DNA from: Myxococcales bacterium
Lineage (GTDB): Bacteria > Myxococcota_A > Polyangia > Haliangiales > Haliangiaceae
NCBI GenBank assembly: GCA_016720595.1
Contig: JADKKI010000004.1
Coordinates: 124,001-188,000, forward strand
Direction of reading: 5' to 3'
DNA length: 64,000 nucleotides
The notes under the pieces are model-generated. The model saw nothing but the letters and a program-made list of their open reading frames with translations, had not been told where the DNA came from and ran no database searches. Shown here piece by piece: positions 51,284-60,447 of this stretch. Position 1 is the stretch's first letter, and every line of letters begins with the position of its first letter. The position numbers and the translations under genes were made by a program.

Positions 51284-52846
51284 CTAGCCGCCGAGCAGCG
51301 CCTTCAACACGCTCGCATCACCTTCGAGCGCCGTGCGCTGCATGTACAGGTGCAGGCCGCGCTCGCCGCCGAGCTCCTCTCCACCGCCGGCGCGCCCGGG
51401 GCCGCCGTGGAGGAGCGAGGGCAGGGCGGTGCCGGGCCCCGGCGACTGCGCCGCCATCTTCGCCGAGCCGAGGTAGAGGCGGCCGGCCCACGGCGCGGCG
51501 GCACCGACGAACGCCGACACCCAGTCGCGCTCGTCCGAGTACGCCGAGCTGACGAGGCAACCGCCACCCTTCGCGATGAACGCCGCCGCGAACACGGCGG
51601 TGCCGTCGTAGCTGCCGAGCGTGGTGCACGGCCCGAACACCTCGTGCTCGTTGAGCGGTGCGCAGTTCATCGGATCCTTGGTGGCGCGGACCACCGGCCC
51701 CACGAAGAAGCCCTTCCCGGCGGGGACACCGAGCGGCGTCACCTCGCCCGTGCCGCCGAACACGGTCTCGGTCGCGGCGGCGAGGCGCGCGATGCCGGCC
51801 TTGATGTCCGTGGCCTGCGCGCCGGTGGCGAGCGGGCCCATCCGCACGTCGTCGCGCGAAGGATCGCCGATCGCGATGCCTCCCAGCCGCTCGCGCATCG
51901 CCTCGGCCACGGCCTCCTCCTTGCCGAGCGGCACCAGCACGCGGCGGATCGCCGTGCACTTCTGGCCGGTCTTCTGCGTCAGGTCACGCACCACGTCGGC
52001 GAGGAACAGCCCACCGGTCTCCGAGCCGAGATCGACGTCGGGGCCGAGCACCGCCGCGTTGAGGGAGTCCGCCTCGAGGTTGAGCCGCACGCCGTGCTCG
52101 ATCACCCGAGCGTGGCCGCGCAGCATCCGCGCGGTGGCGCTGCCACCCGTGAAGGCGACCACGTCCCCGGTGCCGAGGTGGTCGAGCAGCGTGCCCGCGG
52201 GGCCGACGAGGAGCTGCAGCACGCCCGCCGGCAGGAGGGGAGCGAACAGCTCCATCATCCGGTGCGCGACCAGCGCGGTGGCCGTGGCCGGCTTGGAGAT
52301 CACGGGCATCCCCGCGAGGAGTGCGCAGGCGAGCTTCTCGCACAGGCCCCACCCGGGGAAGTTGAACGCATTGATGTGGACGGCCACACCGCGCCGGCGC
52401 GCCCACACGTGTTGCCCGCCCATCCGCGCGGTGCGGCCGACCTGGATCGGCTCGCCATCGGCGAGCAGCGTGCTGCCGCCGAGCTTGGCGCCAAGCTCGG
52501 CATAGTAGGACAGGGTCATCGCGCCGCCGTCGATGTCGAACTTCGCGTCGCTGCGCGTGTTCCCACCGTTGGCCACCGCGAGGCTCAGCAGCTCTTCGCG
52601 GGCCCCGTGGATCGCCTTCGCGAGCGAGGCGAGGAGGGCGCCGCGCTGGGCGAACGACAGTGCCCCGAGCTCGGCGATCCCCGAGGTCCGCGCGTACGCG
52701 AACGCGGAGGCGAGGTCATGGCCGCTCGTGTGCACGTCCGCGAGGGGCGCCTCCGTGGCCGGGTTGACCAGCGTGGCCTTCGCGCCGGAGCCCGGCGACC
52801 ACGAGCCGGAGAGGTAGCTGGCGAGGAGCTGCATGCAGCGGTTCAT
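51284..52846 (-). CDS. PaaZ/BoxD-type aldehyde dehydrogenase (CoA-semialdehyde class)
   Basis: 520 residues of the aldehyde dehydrogenase fold: INAFNFPGWGLCEKLACAL, SKPATATALVAH, FTGGSATARML, the general-base Glu in LNLEADSLNAAV, the catalytic Cys in GQKCTAIRRVLVP and NEHEVFGPCTT. The DIDGGAMTLSYYAELG stretch and start LASYLSGSW point to the group of PaaZ dehydrogenase domains and BoxD (3,4-dehydroadipyl-CoA semialdehyde dehydrogenase) of phenylacetate/benzoate breakdown. No other gene of those pathways is in the window and no hydratase domain is fused. An 18-bp inverted repeat overlaps the start codon and may control it. The ATG at 52834 is a possible alternative start. Confidence 0.82.
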   Translation of the reverse strand: MNRCMQLLASYLSGSWSPGSGAKATLVNPATEAPLADVHTSGHDLASAFAYARTSGIAELGALSFAQRGALLASLAKAIHGAREELLSLAVANGGNTRSDAKFDIDGGAMTLSYYAELGAKLGGSTLLADGEPIQVGRTARMGGQHVWARRRGVAVHINAFNFPGWGLCEKLACALLAGMPVISKPATATALVAHRMMELFAPLLPAGVLQLLVGPAGTLLDHLGTGDVVAFTGGSATARMLRGHARVIEHGVRLNLEADSLNAAVLGPDVDLGSETGGLFLADVVRDLTQKTGQKCTAIRRVLVPLGKEEAVAEAMRERLGGIAIGDPSRDDVRMGPLATGAQATDIKAGIARLAAATETVFGGTGEVTPLGVPAGKGFFVGPVVRATKDPMNCAPLNEHEVFGPCTTLGSYDGTAVFAAAFIAKGGGCLVSSAYSDERDWVSAFVGAAAPWAGRLYLGSAKMAAQSPGPGTALPSLLHGGPGRAGGGEELGGERGLHLYMQRTALEGDASVLKALLGG

Positions 52847-52862
52847 AGCAAATCTTTGCTAT
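52845..52862. promoter_or_regulatory. perfect 8-bp inverted repeat between divergent genes
   Basis: ATAGCAAA-TC-TTTGCTAT, AT-rich in a GC-rich setting, overlaps the aldehyde dehydrogenase start codon and lies 15 bp before the K+ channel start. Candidate operator for one or both genes. Confidence 0.5.
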
Positions 52863-52877
52863 CGTCGCGCTGGCTCG

Positions 52878-53906
52878 ATGTCACCGCTCGTCAAACGGAT
52901 GCTGATGGGGTTCGTGGGCCTGGTGATCGTCGTCGTCGGTGGTGGGCTTGGCTACTGGTGGATCGGCCACGGTCGGTGGGCGTTCAACGACTGCATCTAC
53001 ATGACCGTCATCACGGTCACCACCGTGGGGTACGGCGAGATCCTCGACGGGATGGACAAGGTCGAGTGGGCGCGTGGGTTCACCACGGTGCTGCTGATCT
53101 TCGGCACCGGCAGCATCGTGTTCTTCGCGTCGACGATCACCGCCTTCATCATCGAGGGAGATCTTCGCAATGTCCTGTTCGCCTCCAAGCTCAAGAAACG
53201 GATGAAACGCATGAAGGACCACATCGTGGTGTGCGGAGCCGGCTCGACCGGACGCAACGTGATCGAGGAGCTGCTCAAGACCGGGACGCCCGTGGTCGCG
53301 ATCGACATGAACGAAGCCGAGCTCAAGGACATCGCCGACAAGCACCCCAAGGCGGAGTTCTCGTATCTCGTCGGGGACGCCACCGACGACGACATCATCA
53401 CGTCGTCCAACCTCGCGGGCGCCAAGGGGATGGTCGCGGCGCTGTCGTCGGACAAGGACAACCTCTACCTCGTGGTCTCGGCCCGCCAGACCAACCCCGG
53501 GCTCAGGATCGTCGCCCGGTGTGCGGAGCTCTCCCACGTCGAGAAGATCCGGAAGTCTGGCGCTGATGCCGTGGTATCTCCGAACTACATCGGCGGCATG
53601 CGCCTGGTCTCGGAGATGGTGCGGCCGGCGGTGGTGCGGTTCCTCGACGACATGCTCCGCGAGAAGCGGGCCGCCTATCGAATCGAGGAGGTCCGCCTCG
53701 GCGACAAGGCCGCGGATCTCGGCGGGACCCTCCGCGACGCACGGATCCGCGAGCGGTTCGGCATGACCGTGCTCGCCGTGAGCGCCAGCGACACCTCTGG
53801 CTGGACCTACAACCCCGATGCCAACGAGAAGATCGGCCCGGGCATGACCCTCGTGGTCCTTGGCTCGGCCGAGCAGGTCGCGACCCTCCGCTCGTCGGCT
53901 TCGTAG
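52878..53906 (+). CDS. two-TM potassium channel with RCK (TrkA-N/TrkA-C) regulatory domain
   Basis: 342 residues from the ATG at 52878: TM1 (about 7-27), pore helix and selectivity filter TVITVTTVGYGE (about 42-53), TM2 (about 66-92), then a Rossmann-type RCK domain (HIVVCGAGSTGRNVIEELL, VVAIDMNEAELK, YLVGDATDDD) and a C-terminal TrkA-C domain. It should form a tetrameric K+ channel gated by a ligand bound to the RCK ring. Divergent from the aldehyde dehydrogenase, with 31 bp between starts. Confidence 0.9.
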   Translation: MSPLVKRMLMGFVGLVIVVVGGGLGYWWIGHGRWAFNDCIYMTVITVTTVGYGEILDGMDKVEWARGFTTVLLIFGTGSIVFFASTITAFIIEGDLRNVLFASKLKKRMKRMKDHIVVCGAGSTGRNVIEELLKTGTPVVAIDMNEAELKDIADKHPKAEFSYLVGDATDDDIITSSNLAGAKGMVAALSSDKDNLYLVVSARQTNPGLRIVARCAELSHVEKIRKSGADAVVSPNYIGGMRLVSEMVRPAVVRFLDDMLREKRAAYRIEEVRLGDKAADLGGTLRDARIRERFGMTVLAVSASDTSGWTYNPDANEKIGPGMTLVVLGSAEQVATLRSSAS

Positions 53907-53928
53907 TGCACCCGGGCGATCGCGGCGG

Positions 53929-53934
53929 TATCCT
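53929..53934 (+). promoter_or_regulatory. candidate -10 (TATCCT), leaderless
   Basis: TATCCT ends 5 nt before the ATG at 53940. Confidence 0.35.
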
Positions 53935-53939
53935 GATGG

Positions 53940-55691
53940 ATGCGCGCGATCGAAGCTACCCGGGTCGCGCGCACGCGATCGGTGGTGGCCGCCGCCCTCG
54001 TCTTGCTCGTCCTCGGGAGCATCGGTGCGGTCCAGGCGGGGCGCTCCGGCGCCTCGTTCATGAGCGACCTCGAGATCGTGCAGCCGCCGCTCGCGCGGAT
54101 CGAGCCCGCGATCCAGGACGCGCGTACGCCCCGCCTCGCGCGTCGCGTCTACCTGGTGATCATCGACGGCCTGCGTAGCGATCGCAGCTACGAGCTCCCG
54201 TTCCTCGATTCGCTCCGGCGCGCGGGCCTCGATCTCGAGGCGCAGTCGCACTATCCGACGTGGTCGCGGCCGAACTACGTCTCGATCCTCGCCGGTGTCC
54301 CACCCGCGGCGAGCGGGGTGCGGACCAACCATCACAACACGCCGGTCACGCTCGATACGCTGATGGATCGCGCCCACGCGGCACATCTCGAGGTGGCCAC
54401 CGCCACCGACTATGCCGTGCTCCCGCAGCTGTTCCTGCGCCCGGCCAGTACGGCCACCACGGCGGTCCGGGCGATCGCCCCCGAGGCCCTCGAGGAGATC
54501 GACATCGACACCATGCAGGAGCCGCTCGCGAAGGCGATCGTCGACGCGCCCGATACCGCGCTGGTCTCCCCGTTCGATGACGCGCGGTACGTCCCGTGGC
54601 CGGGCGGGTTCTCGGCCGCGGGCATCGCGCTGGTCGCGGGCGGGAAGGCCGACCTGGTGGTCCTGCTCGTCAGCTCCGTCGACATCGCGGGACACCAGTC
54701 TGGCGCCGACAGCGTCGCGTACCGCGAGGCCGCGGAGAGCGCCGATCGCGCACTCGCGCGCGTCCTCGGTCGCGTGGATCTCGGCCAGGATGCGATCGTG
54801 GTGGTCGCCGACCACGGCCACACGGGCAAGGGTGGGCACGGCGGCGTGGAGCCCGAGGTGCTCACCGTTCCCCTGATCCTCGCAGGCGCCGGGATCGATC
54901 GCGCGGGCGGGGTGGATGACGCGCGCCTGATCGATGTCGCCCCGACGGTGGCCGCGCTGCTCGGCATCTCCGCGCCCGGTCATGGGCTGGGCAAGACGCT
55001 CACGCACGTGCTCGCGCTCGATCCCGCTGCGCGCGGCCGCCTCGAGGCCGCCGATGCCGCTCGGCTCGTCACCACCGAACGGGTGGTCGCCGTCGCCGAT
55101 GCCCGTGCGTCCGAGGAGCTCCTCGAGCACCGCGCGCTGCGGCTCGCGATCGTCGGCCTGTGCGTCGTGCTCGCCGGCGTGCTCGCGTGGGTCATGGTCC
55201 GGCGAGGCGCGCTGCGGTTTCACCTGCGCGTCCTCCTGACCGCCGTCCCCGCGTTCTTCGTCGTCTACTACGGCCTGATCGGCACGTTCGGGCAGCGGTT
55301 CTCGCCATCGCTGGTCCCCGCGCAGGGTCACCTGGCGGCGCAGATGGCGAAGTACGGCCTGGTCGGTATGGCGGTGCAGGTCGCGGCGAGCCTGTGGGCG
55401 CTCCGCAACCAGGGCAGCCTGGCCCGGAGGCTCGCCGCCGCGAACGGGATCGCCTGGACGGGGCTCGTGCTCGCGATGCTCCCGGCGGGCCTGCTCTGGG
55501 CGTTCTTCCCGGCGCCTTACCTGGCGGTCCCCGGGCCGGTCTGGCTGGTCGTGATCCCCGCGGTCGAGGTCGCGGTGGCGTGCGCGGCGATCACGATCGC
55601 GCTGACCCTCGCTCTCGAGGTGATCGTGTTCGCCGCCCGGGCCTGGCATCAGGAACATCCGCAGCCGCCACAAGCCCCGCCCCCCGCGTAG
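53940..55691 (+). CDS. alkaline phosphatase-superfamily membrane phosphodiesterase/phosphotransferase
   Basis: 583 residues: an N-terminal membrane anchor (about 14-33), then an exported alkaline-phosphatase-type domain with IIDGLRSD (metal Asp), YPTWSRPNYVSILAG (likely Thr/Ser nucleophile region), VDIAGHQSG (Asp/His ligands) and ADHGHTGKGGHGG (Asp-His and last His), then about five C-terminal membrane segments (from about 395). The order resembles PIG-N/PIG-G-type ethanolamine-phosphate transferases and bacterial envelope phosphotransferases. Substrate unknown. The YbhN-type gene follows after 57 bp. Confidence 0.78.
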   Translation: MRAIEATRVARTRSVVAAALVLLVLGSIGAVQAGRSGASFMSDLEIVQPPLARIEPAIQDARTPRLARRVYLVIIDGLRSDRSYELPFLDSLRRAGLDLEAQSHYPTWSRPNYVSILAGVPPAASGVRTNHHNTPVTLDTLMDRAHAAHLEVATATDYAVLPQLFLRPASTATTAVRAIAPEALEEIDIDTMQEPLAKAIVDAPDTALVSPFDDARYVPWPGGFSAAGIALVAGGKADLVVLLVSSVDIAGHQSGADSVAYREAAESADRALARVLGRVDLGQDAIVVVADHGHTGKGGHGGVEPEVLTVPLILAGAGIDRAGGVDDARLIDVAPTVAALLGISAPGHGLGKTLTHVLALDPAARGRLEAADAARLVTTERVVAVADARASEELLEHRALRLAIVGLCVVLAGVLAWVMVRRGALRFHLRVLLTAVPAFFVVYYGLIGTFGQRFSPSLVPAQGHLAAQMAKYGLVGMAVQVAASLWALRNQGSLARRLAAANGIAWTGLVLAMLPAGLLWAFFPAPYLAVPGPVWLVVIPAVEVAVACAAITIALTLALEVIVFAARAWHQEHPQPPQAPPPA

Positions 55692-55734
55692 CGCTTGCGT
55701 CGCAGTTCCTGCCCTACCGTGGCGGGAGGGCTGC

Positions 55735-55740
55735 TATAGG
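55735..55740 (+). promoter_or_regulatory. candidate extended -10 (TGC-TATAGG)
   Basis: TATAGG with TGC before it, ending 8 nt before the GTG at 55749. Confidence 0.35.
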
Positions 55741-55748
55741 TAGTACCC

Positions 55749-56812
55749 GTGAGCGCACGCCCGTCCTGGGTCCGGTGGGTAACTCCCGCGCTCCTCGCGT
55801 TCGCGATCGTCGCGCTCGTGTTCACGATCCGCGACGTCGGGTTGCGGACGCTCGGCCACTACCTGCGGCTGATCGGCTGGTGGTGGCTGGCCGTGGCCGC
55901 GCTCGAGATCTTCAACACCACGATGCACTCCACGGCGCTCCGGGCGTTCGCCGCGCCCGACAAGCTCCGGCTCAAGGACGCGTTCCTCGCCCAGCTCGCG
56001 GGGCGTGCCGTCAACGCGGTGACCCCCAGCGGAAACCTCGGCGAGGTCGTGAAGATGTCGGTCCTGACCGACGTGGTCTCGTCCTCGCGCGCCGTGTCGA
56101 CCGTCCTGCTCTACAACGTGGTCAGCTTCACCATCGAGCTCGGGATCGTGGCCCTGGCCGCGCCGTTCCTCGCGCTCCTGGTCCCGATGCCGTTCGGCGT
56201 CCGGATCCTGTTCCTCGGCGTGGGCGTCGTGTGCCTCGCGATCTCGCTCGGCCTCTACGCCCTCGTTCATCGCGGCATGCTCGCGAGCCTCGCCAAGGTC
56301 CCGGTGAAGCCCGCCTGGTCTCGCAGGCGCGCTACGCCGGCTGGTACGAGAAGCTGCACGACATCGACGAGAAGCTCCGGATGACCTCCGGGGCGAGCCG
56401 GCGCGAACGGATCATCGGCATCACCGCGCTCCTGGTCTCGCGCCTGTCGGCGATCCTCCTGTCGCTGATGATCCTGCGGGCCGTCGGCACCAGCATCTCG
56501 TTCGGCTTCGTCGCCGCCTGGACCGTCGGGAGCTTCCCGATCTACCTCGCGTCGACCCTGGTGCCGATGGGCCTCGGCGTCTCGGAGGGCGGCTACTACG
56601 GGCTGTTCCGCACGCTCGGGTACAACCCGGCGTTCGCCGTCACGCTCGTGATCGCGCGCCGCTGCATCACGCTCATGTACGCGACGATCGGCCTTCTGCT
56701 GGTGACGTTCTCCGAGACCGTGAAGCGCGCGAAGGCGCGGCACCGCGAGCGCGATCCGGTGGGCGTCTCGGTGCCTGCGCTGCCGATCGTGGTCGCCGAA
56801 GAGCTCGATTAA
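55749..56812 (+). pseudogene. YbhN/LPG-synthase-type integral membrane protein, frameshifted at about 56310
   Basis: Frame 3 from the GTG at 55749 encodes membrane segments and the family stretch NAVTPSGNLGEVVKMSVL, then runs into shadow sequence after VPVKP. Frame 2 continues the protein from RLVSQARYAGWYEKLHDID through STLVPMGLGVSEGGYYGLF to the stop at 56810-56812. One missing C in the run at 56310-56312 explains the break. Intact length is about 354 residues with 8 or so membrane segments. The family covers flippase-like domains related to lysyl-phosphatidylglycerol synthase, so with the preceding phosphodiesterase a lipid-modifying role is possible. Confidence 0.75.
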
Positions 56813-56828
56813 GCGCGTCCGCGCGCTT
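56811..56828. terminator. hairpin at end of YbhN-type gene
   Basis: AAGCGCG-TCCG-CGCGCTT, 7-bp perfect stem with tetraloop, beginning at the TAA stop and followed by a single T. Plausible intrinsic terminator. Confidence 0.4.
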
Positions 56829-56890
56829 TCGGCGCACGGACCCGAGGTTCCGCACGAGCTGGACGGCGAACACGCCAAAGCGATCCCGCG

Positions 56891-57119
56891 AACCCCCCCC
56901 ACACCGGCCTCCTCACCCCCCACCCATTTCCCTCGCGCACACCACCCCCCCCCGCCGGCGGTCCCCCATTCACCCCACCCCCCCCCCCACCACCCCCCCC
57001 ACCATCCCCCACCCCCGCGGGCCACCCGCGCGCCCCCACCCCCCCCCCCCCCGCCGCCCCCCCCCCCCACCCCCCACCCACGCGCCCCGCCCCCGCCCCC
57101 CCCCCCCCCCCAGCCCCCA
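56891..57119. other. C-only low-complexity tract, probable assembly artefact
   Basis: The 342 bp between 56812 and 57155 hold no supportable gene. About 230 of them are almost pure C on the plus strand, with runs up to 17 broken by single A, G or T, unlike anything else in the window. It looks like low-quality read ends merged into a consensus; linkage of the sequences on either side is therefore not certain. Frames crossing it give only Gly- or Pro-repeats. Confidence 0.6.
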
Positions 57120-57154
57120 GCCGGCCGGCGAGTCGCGCGCCGGAGTGTGGACCC

Positions 57155-59071
57155 TCACGAGGTACCCTGCCTCACGGCGGAGCGCTGGTTGCTGGTCGAA
57201 GTCGCGCGTCGATCGAGGACCTCGCGGTACCACAGCTCGAGCACGAGCAGGTTCCAGATCCGATCGCCGTGGTCCTCGCCTCGACGATGGCGCTCGAGCA
57301 GGCTCTCGATCCCCTGGGGCACGAACAGCCCGCGCTCGCGCGCCGCGCGAGACAGCAGCGTCTCTCTCGCGAAGCCGTAGAGCTCGCCGGAGAACCAACG
57401 TGCGAGAGGGAGCGAGAACCCACGCTTCTTTCGGTGGACGATCTGGGTCGGAACGAGATCCGCGAACGCGCGCTTGAGGAGCACCTTGCCGGTCAGGCCG
57501 CGGATCTTCAGCGAGGTCGGCAAGCTCGCGGCGAGCTCCATCACGTGGTGATCGACGAACGGCGCGCGCACCTCGAGGCTATGCGCCATGCTCGCGATGT
57601 CGACCTTGACCAGGATGTCGTCAGGCAGGTAGGTCCGCACGTCCAGCTCGAGAAGGCGACCGAGCGGATCCGAGGACGCCGACGCGCCGAGGAGCGCGGC
57701 AAACCGCTCGGCGGTCGCGTCGCGTGCGAACCGCTCGCGCAGCTCGGGCGTGTAGATTTCGGCCTTCTCGGTCGCCGAGAAGTGGCTCACGAACCGCAGA
57801 TAGCGCGTGGCCTCGTCGGTGTGGAGGTGATGCGCGTACTCGCGCACCCAGCGCGCCGGCCCGCCCGGGATCCGGCCGAGCAGCGCGGCCACACCGCGTC
57901 GTGCGAGCGGAGGTAGGCGGCCGATCAGGTGGGCGACGTGCGACCAGACGTAGCGCTTGTACCCGCCGAACGCCTCGTCGCCCGCATCGCCGGACAGCGC
58001 CACCGTGACGTGCTTGCGGGTCATCTGCGCGAGGACCCGCGTGGGGACCGCAGAAGGATCGGCGAACGGCTCGCCGTGGCTGCGCACGATCGCCGGGAGG
58101 AGGTGAATGGTGTCGGGTCTCACCATCTCCTCGTGATGGTCGGTGCCGTAGCGCTCGGCGACGAGGCGCGCGTAAGGGAGCTCCGGGTCATCGCCGATCC
58201 TGATCGAGAACGTCTTGACCGGCTTGGAGGATGCCCGCGCCATGCACGCGACGACGATCGACGAGTCGATGCCACCCGACAGGAACGCACCGAGCGGGAC
58301 GTCCGACATCATACGGACCCGGACGGCGTCTTCGACGACGCGCCGGACCTCGCGCTCTGCCTCCCGTTCGTCGATCCCCGCGAGCCGCGGCGTGTGATCG
58401 ATCGTCATGTAGCGTCGCGGGATCGGCGCTGCGCCTGGGCGCGCCAGCATGAGGTGGCCGGGTGGGAGCTTGTGGATGTCGCGGAAGATCGTCGAAGGGT
58501 TCGGCACGTACTGGAGGGCGAGATACGCGTCGAGCGCTGGCAGGTCGACCTCACGCCCCACGCCCGGCAGCTCGAGCAGGGCGGGGAGCTCGGAGGCGAA
58601 CGCCAGCCCGTGGCGCCCGAACGTCCAGTAGATCGATTTCTCGCCGTAGCGGTCGCGCGCGAGCATGAGTTCTCGCCGGTTGCGATCCCAGACCGCGATC
58701 GCGAACATGCCGCGGAGGAGCTCGGGTGTCCCCGCTCCGTGCTCCTCCCACAGATGGGCGATCACCTCGATGTCGCTGCGGCTGCGGAACACGTGCCCGC
58801 GCGCTTCGAGGCCCCGCCGGAGCTCGAGGTGGTTGTAGATCTCGCCGACCACGGCGATCGCCACGTTGCCGTCCTCGTTCAGCATCGGCTGGCGCGCCGC
58901 CTCCGAGAGATCGATGATCGCGAGGCGGCGGTGGCCGAGCACGCAGGGTCCGTCTTGCCAGAGCCCGTCGCCGTCGGGACCGCGATGAGCGAGCGCCTGC
59001 GACATCCGGCGGACTGCCTCGACGTCGCCACGCTCGCTCTCGAGAGCGAGCTGACCCGCGATGCCACACAT
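57155..59071 (-). CDS. asnB: asparagine synthase (glutamine-hydrolysing)
   Basis: 638 residues. Cys2 after the initiator Met (MCGIAGQLA) is the class-II glutaminase nucleophile, followed by LAHRGPDGDG and GEIYNHLELR. The synthetase half has the PP-loop SGGIDSSIV (about 267-275), ALSGDAGDEAFGGY and KVDIASMAHSLEVRAPFVDH. It transfers amide nitrogen to aspartate or, in cell-surface clusters like this, to a sugar or peptide precursor. It starts 2 bp after the stop of the glycosyltransferase gene, so both are in one operon and a role in surface-glycan modification is plausible. Confidence 0.9.
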   Translation of the reverse strand: MCGIAGQLALESERGDVEAVRRMSQALAHRGPDGDGLWQDGPCVLGHRRLAIIDLSEAARQPMLNEDGNVAIAVVGEIYNHLELRRGLEARGHVFRSRSDIEVIAHLWEEHGAGTPELLRGMFAIAVWDRNRRELMLARDRYGEKSIYWTFGRHGLAFASELPALLELPGVGREVDLPALDAYLALQYVPNPSTIFRDIHKLPPGHLMLARPGAAPIPRRYMTIDHTPRLAGIDEREAEREVRRVVEDAVRVRMMSDVPLGAFLSGGIDSSIVVACMARASSKPVKTFSIRIGDDPELPYARLVAERYGTDHHEEMVRPDTIHLLPAIVRSHGEPFADPSAVPTRVLAQMTRKHVTVALSGDAGDEAFGGYKRYVWSHVAHLIGRLPPLARRGVAALLGRIPGGPARWVREYAHHLHTDEATRYLRFVSHFSATEKAEIYTPELRERFARDATAERFAALLGASASSDPLGRLLELDVRTYLPDDILVKVDIASMAHSLEVRAPFVDHHVMELAASLPTSLKIRGLTGKVLLKRAFADLVPTQIVHRKKRGFSLPLARWFSGELYGFARETLLSRAARERGLFVPQGIESLLERHRRGEDHGDRIWNLLVLELWYREVLDRRATSTSNQRSAVRQGTS

Positions 59072-59073
59072 CG

Positions 59074-60294
59074 CTAGATCAACCCCTTCTCGGCGAGCAG
59101 CCGATCGTAGAGCGCGACGGTCTCCTCGAGGATCCGGTCGGGGTGGAAGCGCTCGGCGACGTGAGCGCGGCCGCGCGCGCCCATCGCACGCCGCTCCGCA
59201 TCCGGGATCGCGATCATCTGGTCGAGGGCACGGACGAGCGCCCGATGGTCGAGCGTCGCGGACTCGAATCCCGTCACGCCGTCGACGACGATGTCGTCGC
59301 GGTTCGCGGCGTGGGAGACCACCGCGGGCAAGCCGCAGGCGTGAGCCTCGAGCACGGCGTTCGACATCCCCTCGAACAGCGATGGCATCACCAGGGCATC
59401 GGCCGCGTGGTAGAGGCGCCGGATGTCACTGATCGGCTCGAGGTACGTCACGTACTCGCCGACGCCGAGCGCGCGCATCGCCAGCGGAACGATCCGGCTA
59501 TAGATCTTGTCGCGGCGCCGCCCGGCGAGCACGAGCTTGACGGTGCGCGGCAACTTCCCCGCGCGGCGCAGGTCGGCGAGGGCGAGTGCGAGGCCGAGCT
59601 GGTGCTTCTGCATCGCGAACCGGCCGGGGAGGATCAGAGCGATCTCCCCGGCCGCGAAGTTGTAGTGCGCGCGTGCCGCCGCGCGCTCGTCGGCCGAGGG
59701 CGGCCGGAAGGCTTCGAGATCGACGAAGTTGTTGATCACCTGGATCCGGCCCGGTGCCACGCGGGACCAGTTGATCAGCTCCTCCTCGATCCCTCTGGAG
59801 TTCGTCAGGATCCGATCACTCGTGGTCTGGAGCAGGAACTCCGCGCTCGCGTACAGCGGGCCCTGGTACCGATTGCGCACGCTGGTGAGGACCACCGGCA
59901 CCGGTGCGGCGAGCGCCGCGAGGCGCGCCCACAGGTTCGCCTTGTCGCGGTAGCTGTGGAGGATCGTCGGTCGCTCGGTGCGGATCAGCTGGACCAGACG
60001 CTGGAGGCCGACGGGGCCCATGTCGTCGACGCCGAGCACGTGCCGCGGCTCACCGGGCGGAAGGTAGTCGCGATAGTGGATGCGCGTCGCATCGTCCGCG
60101 CCATACAGGCAGAGGGTCGGGGCGTAGCGCGGAGGGAGCCGCGTCATCAGCTCGAGGATCTGGCGCTCGGCCCCACCTTGCTGGAGGTGCGGGATGAACA
60201 GGAGCACCTTGTGGGGGGGCGCCACCACCGGAGCGGCTCGGCGCGCGGGCGCGATGGTCGACACGTGCTGCGAGCCTGGGGTGTTGACCCTCAC
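59074..60294 (-). CDS. glycosyltransferase family 4-type (GT-B)
   Basis: 406 residues. The N-terminal glycine-rich loop FIPHLQQGGAERQILELM and the C-terminal donor-binding run ADALVMPSLFEGMSNAVLEA, then GLPAVVSHAANRDDIV and ALVRALDQMI, mark GT4 retaining glycosyltransferases of polysaccharide and LPS clusters. Donor and acceptor are unknown. GTG start at 60294; the 153 bp to the next minus-strand gene contain no gene. TAATTC lies 7 nt upstream of the start, giving a weaker version of the start-proximal hexamer. Confidence 0.85.
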   Translation of the reverse strand: MRVNTPGSQHVSTIAPARRAAPVVAPPHKVLLFIPHLQQGGAERQILELMTRLPPRYAPTLCLYGADDATRIHYRDYLPPGEPRHVLGVDDMGPVGLQRLVQLIRTERPTILHSYRDKANLWARLAALAAPVPVVLTSVRNRYQGPLYASAEFLLQTTSDRILTNSRGIEEELINWSRVAPGRIQVINNFVDLEAFRPPSADERAAARAHYNFAAGEIALILPGRFAMQKHQLGLALALADLRRAGKLPRTVKLVLAGRRRDKIYSRIVPLAMRALGVGEYVTYLEPISDIRRLYHAADALVMPSLFEGMSNAVLEAHACGLPAVVSHAANRDDIVVDGVTGFESATLDHRALVRALDQMIAIPDAERRAMGARGRAHVAERFHPDRILEETVALYDRLLAEKGLI

Positions 60295-60447
60295 GTCCAG
60301 CGAATTAGCACGCGCACCGCGACGCCCACAGGGCCCGATCGGGCACCATCAGGCGCATCGCGAGAATGTGCCGGTCCCGTCGCGAAGCAGCGTCGGCTCT
60401 GCCTCGATCGTCGCAGGGCCGCGCTGCGCTCGTTGCGAAAGGCCGCC

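Noticed and set aside
51284..52846. Membership of a complete benzoate or phenylacetate degradation cluster
   Set aside because: Only the aldehyde dehydrogenase is present; no ligase, epoxidase, hydratase or thiolase gene occurs in the window.
56267..57081. Gly-rich minus-strand frames across the C tract
   Set aside because: They exist only because poly-C reads as poly-Gly on the other strand; no homologous-looking segment or start signal.
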